The notes under the pieces were generated by a model. It was not told where the DNA came from and did no database searches. It was given only the letters and a program-made list of their open reading frames with translations. Made by a program: the position numbers and the translations under genes. Shown piece by piece: positions 32,979-46,000 of a stretch of 64,000 bases of DNA. The DNA comes from Nematostella vectensis (lineage: Eukaryota > Cnidaria > Anthozoa > Actiniaria > Edwardsiidae). The DNA lies in the NCBI RefSeq assembly GCF_932526225.1, contig NC_064036.1, forward strand, positions 3,535,501-3,599,500, given 5' to 3'. Every line of letters begins with the position of its first letter. Within the stretch, counting starts at the first letter, position 1.

Positions 32979-34050
32979 GAAATACAAAGCATCTAGGATA
33001 ACACACTGTACCATTAGTTTGGAGAAAGAAAACTAGAAAAAAATAGACTTTTATTCATATCGGTCATTGTCGTAAACAATCCGGAGTATATTCCCGTGAG
33101 CCCGCGAGGTTGCACAGGTGAATTAATGTAAGCCCATAGCTTAAAAAAACAGCTTTTGTATGTTCGTACTAAAATAATTGAAAACACGATAAGGTTCCGC
33201 GCCTACAGGCCCCCGCCACTTAGCGTGACCCCGACACGAGCGGCTACCAAGGAGACGACTCCAAAGCTGCTACCCTCGAATTTCCTAGAAGCATATAGAT
33301 ATTTAGCGTCCATATTAACACCATTGGGCGATAAAAAAAAAAAAAAAATTATCCTATTCAGACCCCATCGGTCTTACAAAGACTTAATCATTTAGTAACC
33401 CTAGGACGGCATCGTACAGGTAGACAAAAAGAAGATCCCTTCTCTTAGTGCCTAACGTTTTTTGGGTTTCCTGTGGTGTGGAAAGATTGTCTTCACACAT
33501 CCTCGGGGACCCAGGGCGTCGCGAATATCGGGCACACAGAGAACGCGGCGCGAGAAAGGCGCTCCCTGTTTGCCCGATCTCCGCGACGCCCTGGGTCCCC
33601 AAGGATATGGTCTTCGCGGTAAACCCTCCATTTTCCAGATACCATGTCTACCTACGGTTTATCTACACAAAGGAAACCCAATATTAGAACGCGGGCCAAG
33701 GGGCAAGGCTGGACGTTACGTTCACTGATGGCTGTTGTGTCAACTGTCAAAACACTGACAGCTCTCTTATTAACATATCGATACTAACTCTAAGAGGAGG
33801 CTCTCTGCTGTGGTACGACGTTCATGCCACCATATACCCATATACCACCATATAACCCAGCAGATGGAGCCTAAAATGCTTGTTATTGTAATTGTATTAC
33901 TCTATAACGAAAGTAAACAAGTAGATATTTGAGTTTTGACCTACCTTTTATCAGCCTAAAAGCAGCAGTGCAGAACGCTTTAAGCGGCTGATAACAGAGT
34001 AATAAGCGAGGGCAACGCACAAACGGATCGCGATACAGTCTGCTCTCGAC
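32979..34050. other. Intergenic stretch between the two aminopeptidase genes
   Basis: No coding exon is seen apart from repeat-derived frames. It contains the hairpin MITE at 33462-33681. The last part must hold the promoter and 5' UTR of the second gene. No promoter motif could be fixed. Confidence 0.5.
33462..33681. mobile_element. Hairpin MITE, about 220 bp
   Basis: The outer termini ttgggtttcct and aggaaacccaa are inverted. Inside, cctcggggacccagggcgtc and its partner gacgccctgggtccccaagg form a GC-rich stem of roughly 45 bp around a short loop (33548-33558). It is clearly foldback and non-coding. The family is not recognised. Confidence 0.8.
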
Positions 34051-37000
34051 ATGGAAGAGTCCTTCAAACCCGAAAACGAGCTCCTTAAGACCTCCTCAAA
34101 ACAGCCGAAAAGCTTTTGGTCTGGGGTGTTTTTGAGCAGAGTCAAGCTTATAGCTTTGGCTATCGTGATGCTAATTTTAGTGGTTATCATTATAATTCTT
34201 GCTGCACTTTTGGGAAAAGCAAGCTCGAGGCTTCATAAAGGTAATTTTCAAAGACATAGAAGGGGTAAAAGTATTCGCATTCATCAGTGAGATGAAATTT
34301 GATATCAGGGATAAAAAGGATCCAGGCCCAAATAAAGCCTGGTTTCCATATTGTTGCGTCTGTCGCTTCTGTCGTATGAACTTGCCCACCGACTGCGCTG
34401 GTCTCCATAATTCGTATAAGTCGCTCCAACTTTATCTGTTTACGCGCCATTTAAGAGAAACATGGTGGCAATAAATGAACGAGAAAGGCATTTTGGCTTG
34501 TTATCTACTTTAACGGGCATGTTCCACAAAGGAAAATGGGCCAGAGGAGAACGGAGAACATGCAGATTTCGGGTACGAGCAATATACCGAAGAAGAGAGG
34601 AGCTCAGGCTGTTTATGTCCTTGTATTTTCGTTCCGCCTCGTCGGCAGATATGTGGAATTGATCGGCCAACTTCTTCCAACAATTTTCTCTAACTTGTCT
34701 TTGAAAAATTTGTTATAGAGGCATTCGAATCGCTGCAGAGCTTCCATAAACAGCGACACAGAACACGCACTTGTTTCTCCCTCTGCCGCCATGTTGGAAA
34801 CGAAGTGCATTGTGGTATATGCTTATGTTGTATTTGTCTCTTGCAATAGTGCGGTTGCATCACGCCCATTTCCTGTCGTATCTGTCGTATGGGAACCAAT
34901 TCTAACTCAAGCGACAAGTCGTATCTGTCGTGTCGGGTCGCGTCTGTCGCATCAGGCTATTGCGTCTGAAGTTTCCATATGGTCGTATCTGTCGTATAGA
35001 ATTTTTTTCACACGACAGATACGACCGAAACGACAGACGCAACCAAGGGAGCACGGCAAAATGTATTCCTAACGCGCGATTGATATTTATTACGAAAATT
35101 AACGCGTCATGTGTGTTTGCTTTGTATGGGACTCGGATAAGGCTCGTTCGTCGGCACTTCTTGCCGACACTTCGCGTACCCGATATCTTCGAACAAAGAC
35201 CCTGTTGACAAACATAATCCACTTCATAATCCATGTCCCACACCCCCAACAGCGCAACTAATAACTCCCCTTACAAAACAAACACACATGACGCGTTGAT
35301 TTTCGTAATATCAACCGCGCGTTAAATGGGAATACATACGAAGGAATACATACGTTAAGGAATACATACGTTAAAAGGAATACATACGAAGGAATACATA
35401 CGTTTAATAGGAATACATTTTGGAATACATATGGGAACCAGGCTAGCGATTTTAGGCCATTGTAACGGAAAAACAACACGGTTTTAGAGTGCGCGAGAAC
35501 GCACTGAACGAAACGTTTTTCCCTTTCTCCTCTGCTTCTCTATGTTCACCTTGTCCGTTTTCTCTGTGCTCTCTTTCTGTTTTCTCACCTTTTTAATTTC
35601 ACTTGAAATTAAGTGCAGTGGGCACGTACCTTAAAAGAAATATGAGGCGCAGCCAAGAACAAGTTTATTTATCAGCCAAAAATGCCTTTAAAACGACCCC
35701 TAACATTCCAAACTTCCCAACCATGCACTGACTGTCGCAGATAATAGAAACGTTATGAAGAAATAGACAAAACATCTCTAAAGTTTAAAAAAGGCTATTA
35801 TCTAAATAAAAACAAAACAAGAAATAAAATACCAAACAACCTAAGCCAAGTACTTCATCATGCCCCAACAGACCTTAGTGTCCTTAGACACTTTCCAAGG
35901 GTAAAGGGGAGGAGGAAACTGGTCCGCTGTTAAAAAAAATGAATGAATAAATAATAAATACATATTTAAAAATAATGGCAATGGTGTCAGCAGGCAGTAG
36001 CAGTTAAAAAGTATCTGTAATAATCTAAGTTATCAAAAGATAATTGTTTCATTATTTAATCTGGATGTAGCACCTGTTGAGTCAAGTACTGAGGAGCCAA
36101 CTCGTCCGGCAGGCCCGGCCACCCCTGGGACGGAGGCCTGGTGGAACGTCCGACTACCTTATGGCGTCATCCCAGTACACTACAACCTCTTCCTGAACGT
36201 AACACTCGACCGAGATCATTTTCACGGCAAAGTTGACATCTATATTAACGTTTTCAAGGCAACCAAGATTATCATAGTCCATAATCGCAGACTGAATGTG
36301 TCCGATATTGACATCAGAAAGACAGGAAGCCAAGGTGATGCATTATGAACACGAAAGTACTCAGAAATTAAAAAGGGATAGAAATAAAGAAAGGCACAAA
36401 ATAAAGATATAAAAATATTCAGTTTCCAAACAAAGCTCGGTTTTAACTTAAATTTTTAATTGTTGTTGAATTAAATTTTCTTTATTCAATGTTTTATCCC
36501 AGGCTCTCTCGGTATCAGACAACACTTCCCCTTTAAGAAAAACCAGTTTTACGTCATGGAGGCGGAGCAGAGCCTCGAGCCGAGTTTGTACGTGGTCAGC
36601 ATAAGTTACAAAGGATTTTACTCCAAAGGCCTCCGCGGGTTCTACCGCAGCTCCTTCACGCAAAATAATGGACAAAGAGTGTATGTAGAATTAAATTTGT
36701 TTATCAGTGATTGATGCATCAATACTAAACAACGGTGTAGTATTGGCATGGCAAAGCACTAATCCCCGTTAGGCCAAATACACAGACGACTGTTTGAGAA
36801 GAGATCAATACCCTCTCTCAATACCCTTCCTATAAGTGAGGGTATATATTTTTTCTTGAGCATTTTGCTAATTTTAGGCGCCAGACGCACTTGATTTAAA
36901 AGCATCTTGTTTAATGTTTCCTTATCATTTGAAAACCGTATTTTTACCTTGCCCATATTTAATCCCTTTTTTCGTAGGTATTTTGTAGCTACACAGTTTG

Positions 37001-40000
37001 AACCAGTCAAGGCCCGAGAAGCTTTTCCTTGCTTTGACGAGCCAGGAATGAAGGCAACTTTTAATATCACCATTGCCCATCGACCTGACTATGTCGCTTT
37101 GTCAAACATGCCAATCTACCAGAGTAAAATCATCGATGGTCAGAGACATGACTATTTCGAGCAGTCTGTAGTTATGTCAACTTACCTTGTGGCATTTACG
37201 GTGGGAGACTTTTATTACAAGGAGACTGTCACCGAGAACAACGTTAAGGTCAGTGAGAAAGGAGGCAGGCCACGGTAAGAGGTGAGACAGGTGTAGAGGA
37301 GGAGGAAGGGGAGGGTAGACTTGTCCGGAGGGTCAGGAGGGAGGGTTGACAAGTCAGGAGGGAGGGTAGATATGTCAGGAGGGAGGGTAGATATGTCAGG
37401 ATTAGGGTAGATATGTCAGGAGGGAGGGTAGATATGTCAAAAGGGAGGGTAGACAAATCAAGGGGGGGAGGTAGATATGTCAGGAGGGAGGGTAGATATG
37501 TCAAAAGGGAGGGTAGACAAATCAAGGGGGGAGGTAGATATGTCAGGAGGGAGGGTTGACAAGTCAGGAGGGAGGGTAGATGTGTCAGGAGGGAGGGTAG
37601 ATGTGTCAGGAGGGAGGGTAGATGTGTCAGGAGGGAGGGTAGATATGTCAGGAGGGAGGGTTGACAAGTCAGGAGGGAGGGTAAATATGTCAGGAGGGAG
37701 GGTAGATATGTCAGGGGGGAGGGTAGATATGTCAGTAGGGAGGGTTGACAAGTCAGGAGGGAGAGTAGATATGTCAAAAGGGAGGGTAGACAAGTCACGA
37801 GGAAGGGTAGACAGGTCATAAGGGACGGTAGAAGAAGATAAGACTGGTCTGAAAGTATGGTAAGAGGGAAGAAATGTCTAGATGGAGACAGGTCAGAAGG
37901 TACGGTAGCTACACAAGGCAGAAAGCACAAGCCAGGGGGAGGCAGGCCAGGGGGAGGCAGGCCAGGGGGAGGCAGGTCAGGGGGAGGCAGGCCAGGGGGA
38001 GACAGGCCAGGGGGAGGCAGGCCAGGGGGAGGCAGGCCAGGGGGAGACAGGTCAGGGGGAGGCAGGCCAGGGGGAGGCAGGCCAGGGGGAGGCAGGCCAG
38101 GGGGAGGCAGGTCAGGGGGAGGCAGGCCAGGGGGAGGCAGGCCAGGGGGAGGCAGGCCAGGGGGAGGCAGGCCAGGGGGAGACAGGTCAGGGGGAGGCAG
38201 GCCAGGGGGAGGCAGGCCAGGGGGAGGCAGGTCAGGGGGAGGCAGGCCAGGGGGAGGCAGGCCAGGGGGAGGCAGGTCAGGGGGAGGCAGGCCAGGGGGA
38301 GGCAGGCCAGGGGGAGACAGGTCAGGGGGAGGCAGGCCAGTAGGATGCAAGCAGATTATGGTGGATGTTATCCTAGTATTCTTTTTTTTGTGGTTTTAGA
38401 TGCGGGTCTACAGTCGTCGTGAAGCGCTTGATACCACTGAATATGCTATCCGAGTAGGACGTGACGTACTCAAGCTCTTCGATCAGTATTACGATATGGG
38501 GTACTCCCTCACCAAACTTGGTAAAACATCACACTTCTTCTGACATCGAGTCTGGTCTTGAAATTTAACTTGTCTGAAAAAATAATAGTTTGTGGCGCTG
38601 AATAGTCTTTGAAAAAGACCATTCTAAATACTATCATTTTAAAAAAAATAAACATCTACTTCAGATAAGGTTGCACTCGATAATTCATGTGTCGTAGCCC
38701 GCAATGATTTATGGGAAACTATAAATGACTGTATCAGGATACACGTGACAAGACGTGTGGATATTTACAGGTACATAAACAAAGATGCTACAACTTTCCA
38801 GACCTGGCTTTTCCGAACGCAACTCCTTTTCTTAGAAGTTAAATAAATAACGTTAAATTTTGGGATGCACGTCTTATCTTGATCCATGACTGAATTCTTT
38901 CTCACAGACATGATCGGACTGCCCGAGTTTGGGCCTGGGGCTATGGAGAACTGGGGTCTTATTAAATACAGAGAGAGTTATCTTCTTTGGAACAAAGAGT
39001 CGTCTGAAGACGCGAAATACAACGTGGCTAGAATCATTGCACATGAACTCGCTCATCAGGTGAAGAAATACTTACTGAAGGTCAATTAATGCAAATGGTA
39101 GTATATCCTTTATGTATAAATGCCTGATAATGTATCCACACTTACGCTAACAGGATGGGACGCGTTGTTTGAAGTGTTACTTAGGCGTGTACACAGGGTT
39201 TGCTAGCGGGGCTGCACACTCATATTGGTTTCATATTGGATAAAGGCAAGAGATAATGACATCACGGTCTCTTGATAAAGGATAGTTTGACGATCCTTCA
39301 ATAAGAAATGACCTACGTTTTGGTGCACCTACTAAATCACGGAATCAAGTCCAAAGTACGTTATTATTTCTACCAGAAAATGTTTTTCTGAGCTGCGTAA
39401 CTTGATTTCTCTAATGAAATATCTAAGCCAAGCGGTGTAAGACCCCTCTGTCTCGAGTCTCGCAACTCCTCGTGCAGCCTCGCGTAACAAGCCCAGAGGG
39501 CCAAGAGAAAGAAGGGAGAAAAGATCGAGACAAATGTTCGTATCTATTTCGTACCTATGCGCCCATTTCGCCAACACACTTGCACATGCTTCGTATGTTT
39601 GTTGGCTCTGGTTCTCATGAAAGTAAAGCCTAGTTTACAATCACTATGTCCTAGTATGTCTCGCATGGTAGGACACGCATGTTTTGTTCTCCCTAGTGGT
39701 TTGGGAACATCGTCACCATGGCATGGTGGGACGATCTCTGGCTGAACGAAGCCTTTGCAACACTCATGGCATACAAGGGGGCAGATGCCGCGGAGCCATC
39801 ATGGCACGTGGTAAGTTAACTCGGATTGGAGGAGAGTGTAGTGACGTCATGGCACGTGGTAAGTTAACTCGGATTGTAGGAGAATGTAGTGACGTCATGG
39901 CACGTGGTAAGTTAACTCGGAAGTTAAGTTAACTGGAGGAAAATGTAGTTTTGCCATGGCATGTGTCCAGTTTGATTGGAGGAGAATGTAGTGTTGCCAT

Positions 40001-43000
40001 GGCATGTGTCTAGTTTGATTGAAGGAGAATGTAGTGTTGGCATAGCGCATCGTAAGCAAGATTTAATTAATTGAAGAGCAAACGCTTTTTTCGTTTTTTT
40101 TTTTTTTTTTTTTTGCTAAATAGGATCAACACTTTTTGGTGGACACAGTGGAGGTCGCCATGACTCTTGACGGCCTAGCCTCGTCCCACCCCATACGGGT
40201 ACCGGTGATCAGCCCTGACGAGATCGGAGAAATATTCGACGCAATATCCTACTCCAAGGTATCACAAACTATTCTTATGACAATTGCTCTTACACAAAAT
40301 ATTTCTACCCAGTAGCAACAACAACCTAGCCACCTGATGAAGAAGAAGGGGGAGGGTAGAGTTTTGAATAATATCTAATGGTACGTCCCTGACGTAAAGA
40401 GACTTTCCATTGAGTTGCATCACTTAGCACTGAAATTATCAAAGCATGTATAATTGTACGCGATCGATGTAGGTGTTCCATGTAGTGTGCATATATGTTA
40501 ACTATACTGTGATTGTTTACAGGGCGCAACTGTGCTACGCATGCTCGAATATATCATCGGAAATGACACTTTTATTGACGGACTTAGGGTAAATCGCAAG
40601 CAATCCATCATACACGTGTTCTTATTGACTCGGTGTATTTGGCCACATAGCACCACTGAAGCACAGCTGTTCAATCCACTACTGAGTTTCACACAGTCTT
40701 CGACAACCACAGACAGAATTTTCAGTTTTCATATCTTTGTGTCTCGTATTTATAACAACGGGCCCTTGGGGAGGGGGAAGGGGGGGGCTTCTATTCGTCT
40801 TGCGCATTTACTGAATGAATGTCTAATATGAATGTTTTTGTCTCTTATAATGCGTTCATTTGGGAACTGTGGCTATTTGATCGTTCATGTTTTCTTCCCT
40901 TTTCCATAGCGATACTTAAAAACCCACGCTTATGGTAATGCGAACACAGACGACTTATGGGAATCTTTTAGACAGGTGAGATAGCTTTGTTATCGTCATC
41001 TCTCGATTGTCGCTTGTCTTTTACGGACAGAGCTTTATCTGTGTTGACGTCATCTCTTGATTGGCGCTTGTCTTTTACAGGCTAGCTGTACACGGGGTAG
41101 CTGTGTTGACGTCAAATATATTATGGATACGTGGACACTTCAGATGGGGTACCCTGTGGTAATGATCAAGAAGGCCAAGGATAAAACACCAAGCTTTGCG
41201 GTGACTCAGAAGCATTTCTTGTTTGATCCCATGGCAAACGTATCAGCATCGAAGTACAAATCGCCGTACAAGTGAGCCATGTTAAAATAGACGGTCTGTG
41301 TCATGATGTGGGTAGGGTCGGCGAGGCATAACGGGCGTCAAACCTCAAGGCATTTCAAGGGAAGTAAATAACTAAAAACAAAGGAGAATAATGTTTGATT
41401 ATAAAAAAATAGAGGGGGACTTCAATAGATTTTTAAAAGGTCAGCTGCTTCCAATTATCCACAAATACAACTCAATTTCTTGCAAAGCTACCGTTAGTTT
41501 ACAACAAACTTGGCTCAATGTAGTCGCCATGTAGCCATGATGCCCTAAAGAAGGGTCCGCATCAAAGACTTCCTAGGAGTAAAGCCTACGATTTCGGATA
41601 GGAAACCACATTTAGGCCAATTCTTCAGATGATAGCTCACTCTAGAACACCTTTCCCGTGTGCTTTACTATTATCGAGTAGTTACAAATGGATGATACCT
41701 TTCCCGTGTGCTTTACTTTTATCGAGTAGCTACAAATGGATGATACCTTTCCCGTGTGCTTTACTTTTATCGAGTAGCTACAAATGGATGATACCTTTCA
41801 CGTGTGCTTTACTTTTATCGATTAGCTACAAATGGATGATACCTTTCCCGTGTGCTTTACTTTTATCGATTAGCTACAAATGGATGATACCTTCCCCGTG
41901 TGCTTTACTTTTATCGATTAGCTACAAATGGATGATACCTTTCACGTATGTCACGGACCAGCAGCTACAGGCCCAGAATCGGTGGATGGACCGGAATTCC
42001 AGTAAGTCACGCGTACTAGCCTCGCTACATCATTACCGGAATTCCAGTAAGTCACGCGTACTAGCCTCGCTACATCATTACCGGAATTCCAGTAAGTCAC
42101 GCGTACTAGCCTCGCTACATCATTACCGGAATTCCAGTAAGTCACGCGTACTAGCCTCGCTACATCATTATCGGAATTCCAGTAAGTCACGCGTACTAGC
42201 CTCGCTACATCATTACCGGAATTCCAGTAAGTCACGCGTACTAGCCTCGCTACTTCATTATAACACTAAGCCAGGCACAGAATCGGTGGATGGACCGGAA
42301 TTCCAGTAAGTCACGCGTGCTAGCCTCGCTACATCATTACCGGAATTCCAGTAAGTCACGCGTACTAGCCTCGCTACATCATTACCGGAATTCCAGTAAG
42401 TCACGCGTACTAGCCTCGCTACATCATTACCGGAATTCCAGTAAGTCACGCGTACTAGCCTCGCTACATCATTATAACACTAAGCCACGCCAAAGCCCAC
42501 TTTCCATTTGATATATAGGGGAGGGGGGGCAGATTAAAAGATACATAAACCTGATGTTTTACGTGTACTCCTAAGTAAGCATTATTTCACGTTATGCCTA
42601 CCTGCAGCAACGATCACGTCATCCGGAAGCACGTGGATAAAGGGTAACCATGGCAACTTGGGGTTTTATCTTGTGAATTACGAGGATGACAACTGGGACG
42701 CGCTGGCAGATCAGCTTAGAACCAATCACACGGTAAGTCACGCCAAGTCATCTGGTAAGTCACGTAAAGTCACGTGGTAAGCCACGCTAAGTAACACGGT
42801 AAGTCACGCCAAGTCACATGGTTAGTCACGATAGATCACATGGTAAGTCACGCCAGGTCACATGATAAGTCAAGTCAAGTCGCACGGTAAGTCACGCCAA
42901 GTCACGTGGTAAGTCACGCCAATTCACACGGTATGTCACGAGGTCAGGTGGTAGTTCTCGTAATAGGTTCTCGTGATAGGTCACTTTGGGTCACATTGGA

Positions 43001-46000
43001 CTTTACGTCGGGTAGTCGACAGCTTGAGTACTTGTCTTCCATGCCTTTGACATTTGATGACGAACAATTTCGCTAAACTAGATACGTGTCCTCGTTTTGC
43101 AGGTGCTTGGTGTCGCCGACAGGGCAGGGTTGTTGTTTAATGCATTCAAACTGGCTATGTAAGTATTTCGTCCTTCACGTCCTCCCTTCTTTTCCTCTCC
43201 CATTCCTCAGGGGTCCTCCTGGTTCTACCCGAAAACAATCTGCCCATTAATTATTACTTTGTGTCACTTACGCTCTACTTTTCTGCTTACAGGGGTAGTC
43301 AACTTAATTACACAAAGGCCTTCGCGATCACGGAATTTCTGAGAAAAGAGGATTCGTATATGTGCTGGGGCGTGGTGGGGACGGCTGCCAAGTACCTAAA
43401 GATGGTGCTACCGCAGTCATCTAAGGCTTACGTCTATTTAAAGGTTAGGAATAATAAATATGATGGTTACCGAATACTTACCTGGTAGTTCTTGCACAAA
43501 AATAGTATGAATTTTAATTTTAAAAATGTAATTTAAAAACGTTGTCGTTGCTTCTGCTGTTGTTGTCACCGTTGTTGCTTTCGTTGTTGTAAGTATCTGA
43601 TTAATAATTTTAGTTGTCTTCACTACACAGAAATATCTAGTTCATCAAGGGGAGCCCCAATATCGGAAACTTGGCTTCAATGATGAAGGAGGTCATGGCG
43701 AATTGTAATTACCATTCTTCTCTTTCACACTTCTCTTTCGAAATCCGGGCTACCGGGCAGAGTCTCGAAAAGTTTTTCAAATGGTCTTTTTTCCCCCTTT
43801 ACTTAATGTAAGATACAAGAGGGAGATTCTGCTGGATATGTTCTGTGATGCTGGTGTGGCTTCGTGTGTTGATAACGCGACTGCAATGTTCAAAGAATGG
43901 ATGGATAACCCGAACTCTTTCGTGTAAGTGTAGGATGGAGAACCCGAAATCTATCGCGTAAAGCACAAATGACAACAATTTTAAAAGAGATAAACTGTAC
44001 TCTCCCCCAGTTTATTGTTCACATTGGGGGCTTCTACGAATAATCTTCTTTCCTTTGCACAGATTGATGCAGCATCTTATTCAAAAATAGCGTTATTTTA
44101 TTTGGTGCGCCATCTATGCAAGTAAATGCAGAATTTAACCATGGCCTTTTAATGTTCTTTGATCTATCATTTTCAGGATTCCGCCAAATCTGCGACGGTT
44201 AGTGTACTCTCAAGGCGTAGCTAACGGGGGAGAAAAGGAATGGAACTTCTTGTTTGATCAACTCTCTAAAAACCCGTCCGCATCAGACCAGAGGAGGATG
44301 ATAGTGGGGCTAGCTGCTACAAAACAATCATGGCTACTTGCAAGGTGACAATGTCTTGACCAACAAAAATAAACAACAGCGACATCTTCATCGGCAAAAA
44401 CAGCACAATAACATTAGCAACAACAACAGCAACAACATCATCATAGACAAAAACACCATAACAACATAAACAACAACACGGCATCGTTATCAAGAAAAAC
44501 AGCATAACAATATCATAAACAACAACCTCATCGTCATTGACAAAAACACCATAATAACACTGACAGCAATAACAGCAACACCAATAATAACATTGACAGC
44601 AACATCCATAAAAAAAACAAGCAACAACAACATTGCCATCGACAAAACAGCACAGCAACGGAAACAAGGGAAACTATAACAGCTACAAGAACAACAACAA
44701 ACAAGAATAAACTAGGCATTCCTGGTTCATGGTGTTCTCGCTAATGTAGGTACCTGAACTACGCACTGGATCCCTTGAAGATCAAGCAGTCCCTGATGAG
44801 GTTTGCTATCGAGGCTGTAGCCGAACACCCCACCGGACGGACCATCGCCTGGGACTTTGTTCGCATGAACTGGGATGTACTCGTGGAAAAGTGAGTCATC
44901 TGTGTGTTTGTATTCAAAAGGATTCTGAGCGAGACTCCGATGACTTTGTTATCTGATGATGCTCAGTCCATTAGACCTGAGGGTCTACAACACTGATCCT
45001 CCTGAGGACAAGATATCTGACAAAAACATACACCATTCATTACAAAAGCTAACAGTTTTCGTCAGTTTTATCTCGGTCTCTTGCGCTAGTGAAAAACCGG
45101 CTTAACTTGTGCGTATTATCAGAGAAGATAAAAAAGACCCTGGCGGCGCACTTTTAACACGTACGCAACATTTGGCGTTTTTTCTAAGGTTAAGGTTTAA
45201 ACTTCGTATTACCATGAGCCGTAATCAATGCAAATGCTTGCAAAAATCAAGTCGATTGTTTCATCTTCATTTGCATGCATTTGCATTGAATACGGCTCAT
45301 GGGTAATACGCATTTGAACTTAGCCTTAGAAACTTTTTTATTCCCCAGATATAGCGGCTCAATGGCCTCTACCTACTCGCAAACTGTGAAGCACGTCTCT
45401 CAGGGATTCGCCACAGAATTCGAGCTACAAGAGGTGAACAGTCAATAAGCTCTTAGCCAGATCGCGGGCTCTGGGGACGAGATTGTGGGAAACTCCAGTC
45501 ACGTGGGGTGTCCAGTTCCCAATTCAAGTCCACTCTCCCGGCGGGCGTTAGTCTATTTTGCTCCGTAAGGCTATCCTTACACTCAAAAAACGTCAGCGAA
45601 ATCTGTTTTTACAGAGGCGTGAAAAGTACGATTTCAACCTTGTGAAGATCTATTTCCCTGATTCAACCACGCCTAATTATTCTATTGCTTGTCTGAAGTT
45701 TCTATCACCATACGATCTCCCCAAATACTTGCAATACTTTAAGGGGGAGGGGTAGGGGGAGGGGGAGGAAAGACGCGTCTCTGTAAAAGCGGTTTACTGG
45801 GGAGAGGATAGGAAAACAGATTGGAAGGCTCTTAAAATCCATTACTTATCGACTTATTTCATCGCTTTGTATAGCTGATTGCGTTTAATGAGAAAATCAC
45901 CGCTGCAAGTGGATTCCAGAGCAAAGCGCAAATACAAGCGGTGGAGAAAGTCAAGTCTAATATCGCATGGCTGGAGGCAAACCAGGAAACTGTGGGAAAC

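Noticed and set aside
37250..38422. Pro/Leu-rich 366-residue minus-strand frame and Gly/Arg-rich plus-strand frames
   Set aside because: Products of 15- and 21-bp repeats within intron 4 of aminopeptidase copy 2.
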